Source of the DNA: Tetraselmis striata
Taxonomy: Eukaryota > Chlorophyta > Chlorodendrophyceae > Chlorodendrales > Chlorodendraceae
Assembly (NCBI GenBank): GCA_006384855.1
Contig: VCJN01002615.1
Coordinates: 27,797 to 91,796, forward strand
Length of the DNA: 64,000 nt
Direction of reading: 5' to 3'
Part shown: one piece after another, positions 44,701 to 56,500 of the stretch
Position numbering within the stretch: position 1 is the first letter of the stretch
How the letters are laid out: every line of letters begins with the position of its first letter
Made by a program: the position numbers and the translations under genes
Notes under the pieces: model-generated
What the model was told of the DNA's origin: nothing
The model's input: the letters and a program-made list of their open reading frames with translations, nothing else
Database searches by the model: none

Positions 44701-46160
44701 TGTTCCTACTGGCTGCATATGCCTATGGCGCATCCGCATGCGAGCCACGGGCTCGAAAGGGCTCACTGTCCCAGGACGCCTTCTTGCGACCTCGTCGAGC
44801 GCGCTTGGTGCGGCGCACACCCCTCCACATAAGTCGGGGTTTTGCATTTTAGATCGCAAAGCGCATGCACGGGCGAGGATAACGCCGGCTGCATGTGCAT
44901 ACATGCCAACTACAGTGGGAATAGTTCGGGCAAACGCCTATTGTGCGCTTTATACCCACCCGCGCGACAACACGACCATTTGTGGGCGCCCTTTAAAAAA
45001 CGCGAAATCATTGCATGATGCGTTGGCGCTAGAAAATTGCGGGTTGCGCCAACCGTCCAAACCTATGGAAATAGCGGCACTCGTCGCACCAAACTCGGTG
45101 AATACGGCCCTTGGCATAAGTTGCACACACCGTGCGTGTAGGCCACTGAAAGCATGTCGCTATAGGCACGACGTGACACCCCAACGACAAGTTGGCCACT
45201 GTGGGGGGCAGTTTTGGGGTGAAAATGCTGCTGTTTCTGTGGCAAACGCACGTAGGAGAGGCGTTCGATGGCCCCCTTGGCGTAGGGCAATGCTCTACTA
45301 TGGGGGCGCGTGGTGGAATGCCAGCTGCACCGTTTCGTGGGCGGGGTGGCGCGGTAGGGGCGTGGACTTTAATTAATATGAAATTCCTTGAAAAATGCTG
45401 TGGAAAATGGCATTTTGGCTGGTAGGTGTGTGTATCGCTAGGAGGCGGCACATGCCAAGTGTTGGTGGTCCGTGGTCATCCACACACATAACGCTCTCGC
45501 GCAACCGAGTATGGGGCTTAGACACGCACTTGGCGCAAAGCCACGCGCCCGACATGGGTGGGCACATGAGGCAGTGAGGGGCAACTTGGATGATCATCTT
45601 TGGGGATTTTTCCCGGGGCCCCAAAAATCGATTTTTGATGTTGGAAGACTGATTTTGACGCAGATTTGAACGAGGAATTGCGTGGTATTTTTAAAAAGTT
45701 TTTCTGAGCAAACCCTGAGAAGTTATAGCGTTTTGAAGCCGAGGGGGTGTTGCTGAGCGTGGCCAACACTGATGCCATGTCAGTATCGCAACGCGACATG
45801 TACTAGCAGCCACCCACACGGCTGCACCCCAACCAAATGCACCCGAGCCCCTCACCAATGTGTTTCCTCACGCGTTCATGGCCATCCCGCCGTGTGGTTG
45901 TCTATTCACGCGCGTCGGCGTGTGCGCGATACCGACCCTGGTTTTGGTGCAGTTGCAGGCGACGCCCATCCACGCACCAAGTGCAGCGTGACACCCTAGT
46001 CAAAGGTCTTTAAGCTTCGGTTTGAGCCACTCGTTATGCAGGTCTTATAAAACCCTATGAGATTCCAGGGTTTCATCTCATATAACCTACGTTCAGGTAC
46101 CCTAGACTTCTGAAGTCTTGAGACTGCCGAAAAGGGACCCCAAACTTATGTGGAGGGGTG
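38742..46160 (+). mobile_element. Array elements 5-9 (type B), each followed by a single spacer
   Basis: Five 1343-bp elements repeat with a 1519-bp period. Elements 6-9 look identical; element 5 differs at GATATTGG versus GATGTTGG. Type B variants are TTTTAGATC, TTTCTGTGGCAAACG and CCAGCTGCACC. A TGA-to-TTA change (CCCTTTAAAAAACG) joins two frames into a 245-codon ORF that starts in the spacer (for example 40082-40819). The high identity argues for recent homogenisation. No protein family is recognisable. Confidence 0.9.
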
Positions 46161-46336
46161 TGCTGGCCATATGTCATTCGGCCATATACGGCCGACGCGG
46201 CGTGTTTGAATCATCCCAATGTTCCTACTGGCTGCATATGCCTATGGCGCATCCGCATGCGAGCCACGGGCTCGAAAGGGCTCACTGTCCCAGGACGCCT
46301 TCTTGCGACCTCGTCGAGCGCGCTTGGTGCGGCGCA

Positions 46337-47679
46337 CACCCCTCCACATAAGTCGGGGTTTTGCATTTTAGATCGCAAAGCGCATGCACGGGCGAGGATA
46401 ACGCCGGCTGCATGTGCATACATGCCAACTACAGTGGGAATAGTTCGGGCAAACGCCTATTGTGCGCTTTATACCCACCCGCGCGACAACACGACCATTT
46501 GTGGGCGCCCTTTAAAAAACGCGAAATCATTGCATGATGCGTTGGCGCTAGAAAATTGCGGGTTGCGCCAACCGTCCAAACCTATGGAAATAGCGGCACT
46601 CGTCGCACCAAACTCGGTGAATACGGCCCTTGGCATAAGTTGCACACACCGTGCGTGTAGGCCACTGAAAGCATGTCGCTATAGGCACGACGTGACACCC
46701 CAACGACAAGTTGGCCACTGTGGGGGGCAGTTTTGGGGTGAAAATGCTGCTGTTTCTGTGGCAAACGCACGTAGGAGAGGCGTTCGATGGCCCCCTTGGC
46801 GTAGGGCAATGCTCTACTATGGGGGCGCGTGGTGGAATGCCAGCTGCACCGTTTCGTGGGCGGGGTGGCGCGGTAGGGGCGTGGACTTTAATTAATATGA
46901 AATTCCTTGAAAAATGCTGTGGAAAATGGCATTTTGGCTGGTAGGTGTGTGTATCGCTAGGAGGCGGCACATGCCAAGTGTTGGTGGTCCGTGGTCATCC
47001 ACACACATAACGCTCTCGCGCAACCGAGTATGGGGCTTAGACACGCACTTGGCGCAAAGCCACGCGCCCGACATGGGTGGGCACATGAGGCAGTGAGGGG
47101 CAACTTGGATGATCATCTTTGGGGATTTTTCCCGGGGCCCCAAAAATCGATTTTTGATATTGGAAGACTGATTTTGACGCAGATTTGAACGAGGAATTGC
47201 GTGGTATTTTTAAAAAGTTTTTCTGAGCAAACCCTGAGAAGTTATAGCGTTTTAAAGCCGAGGGGGTGTTGCTGAGCGTGGCCAACACTGATGCCATGTC
47301 AGTATCGCAACGCGACATGTACTAGCAGCCACCCACACGGCTGCACCCCAACCAAATGCACCCGAGCCCCTCACCAATGTGTTTCCTCACGCGTTCATGG
47401 CCATCCCGCCGTGTGGTTGTCTATTCACGCGCGTCGGCGTGTGCGCGATACCGACCCTGGTTTTGGTGCAGTTGCAGGCGACGCCCATCCACGCACCAAG
47501 TGCAGCGTGACACCCTAGTCAAAGGTCTTTAAGCTTCGGTTTGAGCCACTCGTTATGCAGGTCTTATAAAACCCTCTGAGATTCCAGGGTTTCATCTAAT
47601 ATAACCTACGTTCAGGTACCCTAGACTTCTGAAGTCTTGAGACTGCCGAAAAGGGACCCCAAACTTATGTGGAGGGGTG
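46337..47679 (+). mobile_element. Array element 10 (type B body, type A right end)
   Basis: It is type B through GTTTGAGCCACTCG (about 47.55 kb) but has the type A CCCTCTGAGATT and CATCTAATAT in its last 110 bases, and TTTTAAAGCC at 47.25 kb. The rightmost end of the array therefore matches the leftmost elements. Its right TIR is followed by TA. Confidence 0.9.
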
Positions 47680-47681
47680 TA

Positions 47682-48729
47682 GAATAGCTGCAAAAGTGCC
47701 CCATTTTTAGCAGTGTAAGTGGGTTTGGAGCATATGAAAACCGGTTTTTGGCAAGTATGCATAGGTGCGATTTTTTTCCCAAATTTGCCGACATAATTGT
47801 GTCATGCGATCACTCCATGCTTTTTATTGAACAAAAATGAGTATCTAGGCGACGGGATACATGAATATGAGTGCCGCCATTGTTGGAAAAAAGGATGCGA
47901 TTACAGTTTTGGGAGATGTGCCGAGACGCACGACTTAGTAAAACGGTGCATGTTTGCGCTCAGATGAATTGCCATTTGCTAATGTTGAAGGGGTATGTAT
48001 GCGAGCCCAAAAACATATTTTCAAATTTTGGAGCCCAATGTCATAGGCCCCGTAACGGGCACCTATAGGTACAACCCATAGTGCCTCAGACTACTCGAGC
48101 CCACTATAGGTCTCAAGTAAACAAACAACTCTTAAATATATAACGCTTCCCCAAATTAGCACATGTTTTTGCTCGCATTTTTTTTGTGATTGCGCAGTTT
48201 TCGGTGATTTGGCACAAAGCATATCTTTCCTCCCACACCTCCCGCGCGCTGCGTCGTGGCCATAGTGCATTGGAAGGACTTTTTGTATGGGCAGGGCTAT
48301 CCACATTGTGAGGCTTGGGCCTTATAGCGCGTCGCGTATCATGCTACCAAGCAATGGACTGCAGTTTTAGGCCCAAGCGAATTCGAGCACTCACAAAACT
48401 AAAAAGGTAGTGGCGCGTGCACGGCTTCGATGCCACGTCATCACCCAAATGGCACGACGACACGCGACAATTTATTCGTTATTTACTAACATATTATCCG
48501 TGCGTAAGAACTGGGGGGTATGCGCACCCCCATGAAGCTGAAACGCGTGCATTTGCATTATGGAATTTTTTGTAGAAAGCTGCATTTTCCGTGACTGAGC
48601 GGAAAGAGAGCAATACAGAAAATGATGCATCATTCAGCCCGACGTTTCAGAGGGTGCGCTGCAACCAAGGTCATGGAAGTTAAGCTTCGGTATAAGTAAT
48701 AAAAGACTATACGTGGTTTTGGCTATATG
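47682..48729. other. Right flank of the array, no gene recognised
   Basis: AT-richer DNA with short ORFs only. TTAAGCTTCGGT near 48680 resembles TTTAAGCTTCGGTTTGAG inside the array elements, but wider similarity is not convincing by eye. It may belong to the same old transposon as the transposase remnant that follows. Confidence 0.3.
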
Positions 48730-49920
48730 CTAGTACGCAGCGATGCGCCCACATGCAAATTCGTGTAGGGCTAAACTTTTCTGGGAGAGTGTGTAATGGA
48801 AATTACATGGGCTAGGGGCGCAGTAATTACATCGCAAAACATGGCCTAGTAATTCGTTGGCCCGCCATTGTTGGCGATGCACTCCTTCAACCTTCCAGAG
48901 ATCAAATTGAAAACAAACCAATGCACAGAACAGGGGATGTTTTCCCATTCCTGCTCTATAATTTCTTCGAAATTGGCACATGTCAACACGTGTCGCCGTT
49001 TTTGCAATTTGCTGGACACAATGGCCCACATGTCCTCGATCCAACTCAAGTTTGGGCTTTTTGAAGGTCATTTCATCGCGGTGAAACCGTCTTGTCATGC
49101 CAACCACATGTCATGTTCAACAGTAGGTTTACTCATTTGCACCACGCATTTCATTTTGCATCATAGAGTTTATTATACCCTAGTTCCGGGGTTGCTATTA
49201 GTACTCAAGGTTCATGTGTGTTGTAGCTTGGGTTTGTAGAACTAGGTTGTAGGGCGGCATTCATGAGCGTGCACACCAACGGCGACGCATATCCAATGAT
49301 GAATTTGATGAATTTCGGATCAGACATTTTGTCCAAAGTTGGACAAAATGGAGGCATATCAATAACTGTGATGATTAAATCTATCGCCTAGCGACAAGAT
49401 GTTGCTAATAGTTTACTCGTTGAGCATCCCCAACTCAAGCAAGTCCTTCTTTGTGGCGGCGCTAAACCTGGCAACGCCGCCGGGTTTGCGTTGCGATGGG
49501 GTGGTTAACGGGATGATGGGACACAGTTGTTTCATGGCTAACTGATTTGCCATCCAGTTTGCGCGTATGTCTTCACAACCAGGACGCTTGTACGTGCCAC
49601 TTCTTTCTGATCATGGTGCCGCCCGCGTTGAACACCTTGCGACTTCGCGGCGCGTCGTGGATGGCCTTCGCGTACGACATAGGGACGGCTTCAACAAGCT
49701 TAGAAAGAAGTGTCAAGCACTTCTCCGACCTTTTGTCAACCTGCTTCTTCCCTATTTGTGTCTGCGCGTAGAGCCGGGATGAGATGTTTGCCCTTTGCAT
49801 CGGCAAGGAAGCACGGCGCACCCGCACGGTGTTTATAATCGACGATATAGCGAGCGTACGGTGCTTCCTGTACTCGTACAAGGACCACCCCCATCTCACC
49901 CCGGAATCGGCCACTAGCAT
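48730..49920 (-). pseudogene. Tc1/mariner-type transposase remnant
   Basis: The minus-strand frame at 49049-48846 reads SWIEDMWAIVSSKL, then EEIIEQEWENIP, then RLKECIANNGGPTNY. This is the C-terminal signature of Tc1/mariner transposases: the last catalytic acid in the region corresponding to NPIE.W, followed by the WENIP and GG.TKY-like end. Just upstream, DGFTAMK.PSKSPNL precedes it in an interrupted frame. Further upstream, frames to 49920 may hold the rest, but stop codons and frame changes make domain order unreadable. Clearly broken. It is the only transposase of this superfamily seen near the TA-flanked array. Confidence 0.6.
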
Positions 49921-49929
49921 TGCACACGA

Positions 49930-50545
49930 TGTGAACGAGAGCCTCTAGACCACCACCCATGGGCCCTTATGGGCTAGGGGTGGGATATGGGCCGAGTTGT
50001 TGGGATTTGGTGAGGCACGGGTGAAGAATCGTGCGATTCATGCCGTGTCTCACCTTCTCCCGAAAACCGTATTTTCGCTATTGTTAAAGATTATCATAGC
50101 TACTCGTCGCCCCATCGGCTTCCGGTGCACCTAAAAGCAGACAAATCGACCCATATCGGTCTCTATCACTAGAATATGGGTATAGTGGCCTTCGGCAAGC
50201 GTAGGTAGATGGGTGGCGCGTCGATCACTCATCTATCTACGGGTGGTGGCGGTTGTCCGGCCCCCCATTCAGCCCGTTATCTGATCTCGGCTCAAAAATA
50301 TGGGGGGAGATGGGGCACTGCGCACCGACCACCTCATGGGGCACTCATGGGCTCTACCGCACCCCTAGAAGCTAGACCATGGGACGGTACATGTGCGGCG
50401 GTCTAAATAGTTAGCTGAAGATGGCAGGCGATGCCTATGCGGGAGGGGGTCGAGAGCGCGGAAAATCCGTGTCGGTCGGGCCCACCGGGCCGGCATCGAC
50501 TGAGATTGACCGCAAACTGACCGCCAGCGGACGTCACCCTTGCGT
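49930..50545. other. No gene seen; small imperfect hairpin
   Basis: Contains an inverted repeat, GTAGGTAGATGGGTG (50201-50215) against CACTCATCTATCTAC (50226-50240), 13 of 15 paired. No ORF resembles a known protein. It separates the mariner remnant from the large TIR transposon. Confidence 0.4.
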
Positions 50546-50582
50546 ATCACGCGTCGAAACGTGGTCCGCTTAACCGCGCTTA
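50546..50582. repeat. Left terminal inverted repeat of the 7.2-kb transposon
   Basis: Contains TCGAAACG and GTCCGCTTAACCGCGCTTA, the exact reverse of the right end apart from about four mismatches. GTAAGCG and GCTTAAC motifs recur inward as subterminal repeats. Confidence 0.8.
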
Positions 50583-51209
50583 CCAGATAGTAAGCTCGAG
50601 TAAGCGCATGTATGTAGCAAGCTTAACCTCCGCTCAACGTTAACCGCCACAGTACTTTATTTCAAGCTGGAGGCATGTGTACGGCAGCGATGTCTTGCAC
50701 GGAGTACTGGAGAATAGTGTGCCGAGTAGCGCCACGAGTAGTCGCGAGTCATCACCATAGGGCACCAGTAGTCGCGAGTCGTCAATGTAAGGTACGGCGG
50801 GAGTGGCACGAGTGCGGCATTACTTTGCGATACTCTAGAAAATAGCACAAAGCGCGGCAGTAAGCGGGACTACTCCGCGACTACTCGCGAGTAGTCGCGG
50901 GGGTTCAAACGTAAAGGGCGGGAGCTGCTTTACTGTTCGACACATACCGACAACGTGACAAAGATATCATCGGAAATGAATTCCACGCGGGCGGCGGATG
51001 GTTTGAGGTTTTACTAGAGCAGAAGCGCCATGATGGATGTTGCCAACCCAACAGCCAATGAGAGTGGAGCTTCTAACTGTAGTTAAGCGCATTTAAGCAC
51101 GTTTAATCCTATGTGGCAGATTTGGCAGGTGGGTATCGGTCACATTCAGTTTTATGCAGGTGGGGTCGGATATTGTGCGAAAGTACTGAGAAACAAACCA
51201 GAAATGTAA

Positions 51210-52955
51210 TTACATGGGACCTCCAGTACCCGCGGCCGGCCTGCTACTGCTGCCCGGGGGCTGCGCTGCGGCGGGCCTCTTCTGCCCGGTCTGCCTCGCC
51301 CCTGCGGCTACGGCTTGTGGGGTGTCGTTGTCCATCACCATGCCTACCATCCGTTGCCCACGGCTAAGGTGCTGGCTACTGCTCGCGGGTTGCTTGGCTG
51401 TTGCTGCCGCTCGCAGATGCGCTTGCTTTTGTTGACGCCCAGCTTGCATCCTCGCCGAATCAACGAAGTTGGAGGTCACACGCACACGCCCAGTTGAAGC
51501 CGTTTGCATGTTGGTCGTATCATGAAGCAAGGGGGCTCGAGAAGCACGGGGGGCCGGAGCTGGACGACTGAACGGGGGAGGGGGCTGCTGGAGCCAATAG
51601 ATTGCTTTTGCAATGGGTTGCCGTTCATGTCGATGCCATATCTAAGTTGTAATTACAAAAGACAAATAGACAAATATTTCAGTCGTTGTGACGTCGTCAC
51701 CACGTGCACAAGGCAGCACGCGCGCAAGCAGCCAGCACCAATTGCACTGAAATCTCGGACTCGCCTTTCCACTGCGGGGGTTTTGGTAGGGTTGGCATCG
51801 CCTTTCTCCACCGGGGAGAGAGCACTGCTGATCAAAACGGCAGCCTCCTCGGCCTCGGTCAAGTAGGGGGCTGCTGGGTTGTCGATATTCCCGTTTCGCA
51901 CCGACTCTGCGAAATACTTGCCCCACCACGACGAGTTCCATAGCTGGATGCCCTCAACGTCCAGCCTTTTTCTCCGCCCACTTCTTTGAGTGCGGCCAGT
52001 TCTACTTGCGCGGCTGCGAGCCGCCTTCTGAATCTGCTGGCGCAGGGTGGCGTCGGTGGGCTGGCCACCGATACGGTCATACGAACAGCGGGCGCAAGCC
52101 ACCGCGAGCTCCTTGAACCGCTTGATTATGTGGCCCATAGTGTACTCATAGATCTCGTTGTCCAACTTCGGCAAGCCGGAAACACCATCGATGGGCAGAA
52201 CGACGCGATGGCTTGTCGAACGGTTGTTTCAGTAGCGCTGCTTGAGGGGAGGGGGGGGGGGGTCGTCGACTTTGATGAATTTATCAAAACATAAGACCAT
52301 GTACTAGTTGGTCTGCAGGCACGGGCCGGACGAAAGGAGAGGTACCAAGGATAGCACGTGGAGCCCGCTACCTGCCCGTGCCGTTCGGTGCCGTTATGCC
52401 GGCAGTGAAAGCTTTCACGGCGCTGCCGTGTCCGGGCGCCGAAGCCGATGACAGACGCCATACCGCGGTCGGGCGCGTGTATAGCTGGAACCTATTGCCG
52501 GCAGCTAAGCGAAATCCAGTTCCCATTACCGGCTCCTTACCCCACCGGCACACGAAACTTGCTTCGTAGCCCTCGTCCGTCGAGTCTTCAGCGTCCTCTT
52601 GGCACGTGTAAACGTTCACCCCTTGCACTTCTTCGCGTTCGGTGTTGTTGAGAACGCATAGGCGTGCAGGAGTCAACGGCCCGCCTACCTTGACACCCTC
52701 CTTGACCTACTCAGCATCCTCGGCTGACGACAACCTGACGCACGTCACATTGTAGAGGAGGGGCGGCTCCTGCGGTAGGGGAAGATCCTGAGGCGGTTCA
52801 TACTCCGGGGGGAGGCTGTCGCCGCCGGCGGAGAGAAACGATGTTCCTGCAAACGTCGTCATGGTGGCCGGGGGGGGAGGGGGGGTCGCGATGGTGGTGA
52901 AGTGATGGCTGACTCCAACAGGTTGTGCGATGACTACTAGCGGTAAGGTGGTCAA
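51210..52955 (-). CDS. Gene A of the 7.2-kb transposon, unknown function, at least three exons
   Basis: First exon(s), 52955 to about 52376: a Pro-rich start (MTTFAGTSFLSAGGDSLPPE from 52863), then PPLLYNVTCVRLSSAEDAE, a stop or undetected splice near 52705, and TPARLCVLNNTEREEVQGVN. A GTAGCG donor is likely near 52374. Second exon, about 52220-51750: VVLPIDGVSGLPKLDNEIYE, IIKRFKELAVACARCSYDR and WNSSWWGKYFAESVRNG. Last exon, about 51600-51210: Pro/Gln-rich with ARMQAGRQQKQA, ending PAAGTGGPM. The N- and C-terminal segments are conserved in the remnant at 5.7-6.6 kb. No known domain; it could be an accessory or DNA-binding protein of the transposon. Exon limits are estimates. Confidence 0.5.
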
Positions 52956-53599
52956 TATATACTGATGGAGCTGCTGTCATCATCACCTAGCGACTAAGTG
53001 ATATGGAACCCGGCAAGAAGTGTATACTGTAGTATCACTCTATATCAATACCTTGTAATTACGGTACCTGGCACCTAGGTACCCATCAGTCATGCATGCA
53101 TACTACTGGCGCACAATACCGCAACCCTTAAACAATGCTGTGAACTACTAGCAATATGCAAATGCATCAAAACGCAATTAAAAATCACGGCATGACAGGA
53201 AATGACCAATACTGCATAGTACTTGCACAGATATCCTTGTTTGGTTACAACGGTCAATGGGGTATGATATAACACAATATTGCGGCACCCGTAATGGTGT
53301 CGACGCACATTGCGCGGCATGACGTCTCATGTGTGACATGCCTAAAAAATCATTGATGAAGCAGATATGAATGAATGCAATAGGCAGACAAGGGTTTTGG
53401 AAGGAAATATGTCTTTCCGTTACAGTTGGAAAACCCAGACCCACCCGGTGCATATATTTATATTTCTTGCGCCAGCCATGTTATTTTAGGTTAACATACT
53501 GCGCAGCAACTTGATGTACTAACACCCAGGACATCAGCCTACCCTGCGTTGCCTTGCCCCCAGAGACATTTGAAGCGCGAATCATGCATGCTCATGAGC

Positions 53600-56500
53600 T
53601 GCAATGCACACTAAATAAACACGCTGATGTAGTTACGGGTGCTTTGCAGCGCCACCGTCGCTAGCGTCCAGATCATCGCGGCAGGCGGCGGTGTCCTTGG
53701 CATGAGAGTGCTTCACATAGAAAGCCCACCCGGTGAAAGCAAAATCAGCAATATCATGTCATTGTCCAAATAAAACATGAGGTAATGGGGAAAGGGCAGC
53801 TGGGGGGCGGTGCTGACATACCTCATCATCATCGTGGGCGCAGCATCAGCAACGGCCATCTCGCGCCGCCCGCCGACCCATGCCAGCAGTGTTGGCGGAA
53901 ACCGCCTCTGTCCAGGTGCATGTGACCAGCCTGCCTTGCACGATGCTGAGTGGGAAGACGAAGTCCGGCCGGAAGACTGCATTCACAGCGCCTTCCCAGA
54001 TCCCGGTGTTGATTGGGGTGATGGAAGCCGACTCCCACGGTAGGCGTCTCCAACTGCGAAGACAACCGGAGGCGAAGCCAGGGAGTTGTCTAGGGCGTAG
54101 CACTCTGCCACAACGAAATAGCTTACCTCAACCTGGAAGATCTTTTGATACCTGTCATGGCTCTCTCCGTCTGCAGCCCCAGTTGGACAAAGTCCACATT
54201 GGCTCTCTGTTGCGTAGTCTGCGGGATGTAGTAGTCCAAGGGCACAAGGGCTGCACCCCAGTTCTCCCACCGCCGGGCTGTGTATACCCATGGATTACCC
54301 TTCGGTAAGCGGTTGTACGCGCGCGACTAGTACACAGTGTAGGATTCCCGGCCCGGCTTCATCGCTATCATCCGGCCATAGTACGTCAGCATGTAGCAGT
54401 CCGGCGGATGATCGATGTTAGTGTGCTTTCAGTGTCGATGTACTATCACACAAGGCATACATGCATGCTGGCAGGAATCTAAAGCACTTACTTGATGTTC
54501 ACCGTATCAGCCCTCAGGTGCTGCATCTGCATCCCATCGGGGGCATACTCATCAACGTACTGCTTGAAGAGAGCGGCATTGTGGCCATGCACATTGACGC
54601 CGTCCTCGCAGAAAGCTTCCTCCACCACCTTCGCGCCCACTGCGCGACCCATTGCATCCTGATGTGCGTGGCGATTCTTCACCGCTGCAGATCCCCCCCA
54701 CACTGCCCCGATCCCGCCGCATGCTGACGATCAAGTCATTGAAGAGGAGCTCAAAGTCCTCCACTCGCATCTGTCCGCGCCAACAGCCAGGAGGGGGGGA
54801 TAGCATATGATGCAATTACGAACGACTAGTGGGCCAATGCACACAGGAAAGGGGGGGGGGTACCTGCTTCACGACCTCGACAGCAAAGCCCTGTCCGGAT
54901 CCTTGCTGCACTTGCAGACGATGATCTTCCGGAAATAGCTAAGCTACACACAGACAAATAGAAGGATTATATGAGATGCTGGATGGATACATAACATGCC
55001 TCGTTTGAAGCACATGGTGTGTGGAAGGGGGAGGGGGGGGGGGGGGGGCACCCCCTCTCGATAAACATCTCCACCTCGCGCGTTGTGCAGCCACGAGCCT
55101 TCTCCCGAGCTGCCAACCTGCAAACCAGCACGTGTAGATTGCTACACATTAGGCGGGTATCATCGCACATATGCTCACATATCTTGGCGAAGCGCTTCAG
55201 GTTGGCGACGCCATCGCCCCGCGAGTTGTCGATAGCCCTAGTGGTCTCCGTTATCCGCCCCAGGCGAGAAGCTTTAGACTCGCCAAGCTTGGCATACACA
55301 GCAAGATCAGCCTTCAAATAGTGACGGCATACAGCAGCGAGACACATGAACGCCGTGCGCCAGTGCTCCGGCAGCTTCTTTAGCAGGTCACTGCATAGAG
55401 CACAAAATCCATGATACTGAGTTACTTAGTAGTGACGTGACAACAGTATGGGGACACAAACATTATAGTAGGACATGTAGAACAGTGAGCATTCATATAT
55501 AGGTAAATGGCATGCACTGCATATATAATATAGGTTACTGATGTACATATACATGTATGTACACAAATATACATATATATGACTTGCTTCTGAGACTGTG
55601 CACATCATGTGAAATGAGGAAGGTAGAAAAGGGGGGGGGGTGGCGCGCTCCATTCCCACATGGGCGTAAGTAAACATGAAGCCTTGGAAGCTATCCGTAC
55701 ATCGTAGACGTTCCACATATGATGATGGGCGGGCGTCCGAAGTCACTGGTGACCTCGATGTTCTTCACTCGTTTGTCACATTCCTATGCTGAGCAGCATT
55801 CATGTATCATTTGCAGGTCAGCGTTGCAATTGCAAGCGACACGCAGGCAGCCATGCATGCATGCAAGCACAACACACCTGAAGATATTCTTGAAATTGAC
55901 CTTGTTGCTACGTGGATCAGCTGGGTGCACCGACACCTCCCCCATCCTCATGAGGAAGGTCTTCACTATATGTAGAAGAATAGCATGAGGAAATGATAGA
56001 GCATGGGAGTTGGCTATGCTGAAAGTCGCACCCAGAATGTCACACGCGGAGTGTACATGGGCGCAACCACTTAGTGACTGGAGTAGCTTTCTGCAGGCAG
56101 AGGCGCGCTGAAGCGCCTCAAGCTCGGTGTCCGTCAGCACGATGCCGTCATCTCCAGCGAAGCATGCATGCACACACTGTTGGTATGGGGCACGCAGAAT
56201 ATCTCGGATGCACTGCGCTTCCGCCACTTCTCGCGCCATGGTAGCTCTCACTCCCTCGCCTCCGGGGATCACTGGGTGGAGCGCATGGTGCCATAGCCGT
56301 TGAGTAGCCGCTGCAAAGTACCCCATGAAGCGCACAGCTCTATCAAAGTGGATGCCTTGGAAAAGGCACCACAAACACGCAAAGAAAGCGGCGTGACAAC
56401 CCCTTCTCGTCGACTTGTACCTGGCAGGGTAGTCATTGTGAAGAGCCCCCAAGAAGATCTTGGTTTTGCTAGTGGTAGGAGCAATAGCAGCTTCATATGT

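Larger units (their letters stand above)
30663..47679. repeat. 17-kb tandem array: ten TIR-bounded 1.34-kb elements alternating with 176-bp spacer repeats
   Basis: Elements lie at 30663-32005, 32719-34061, 34775-36116, 37187-38531, 38742-40084, 40261-41603, 41780-43122, 43299-44641, 44818-46160 and 46337-47679. Each starts CACCCCTCCACATAAGT and ends with its reverse complement. Spacers contain 4, 4, 6, 1 (plus a 34-bp partial), 1, 1, 1, 1 and 1 copies of a 176-bp unit, so the period falls from 2056 to 1519 bp. Consecutive spacer units are joined by 3 bp. The array begins and ends exactly at element termini, and TA flanks both outer ends (30661-30662 and 47680-47681). All elements are in one orientation. 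No transposase is recognisable inside. Copy number of identical units may be affected by assembly. Confidence 0.95.

Noticed and set aside
30663-47679. Many recurring ORFs of 60-245 codons in the array, on both strands
   Set aside because: They repeat because the DNA repeats. Near-identical copies give no evidence of selection, open frames overlap on both strands, and no protein family fits.
50201-50240. Functional hairpin or small RNA gene
   Set aside because: The stem is short and imperfect, and nothing nearby suggests a role.
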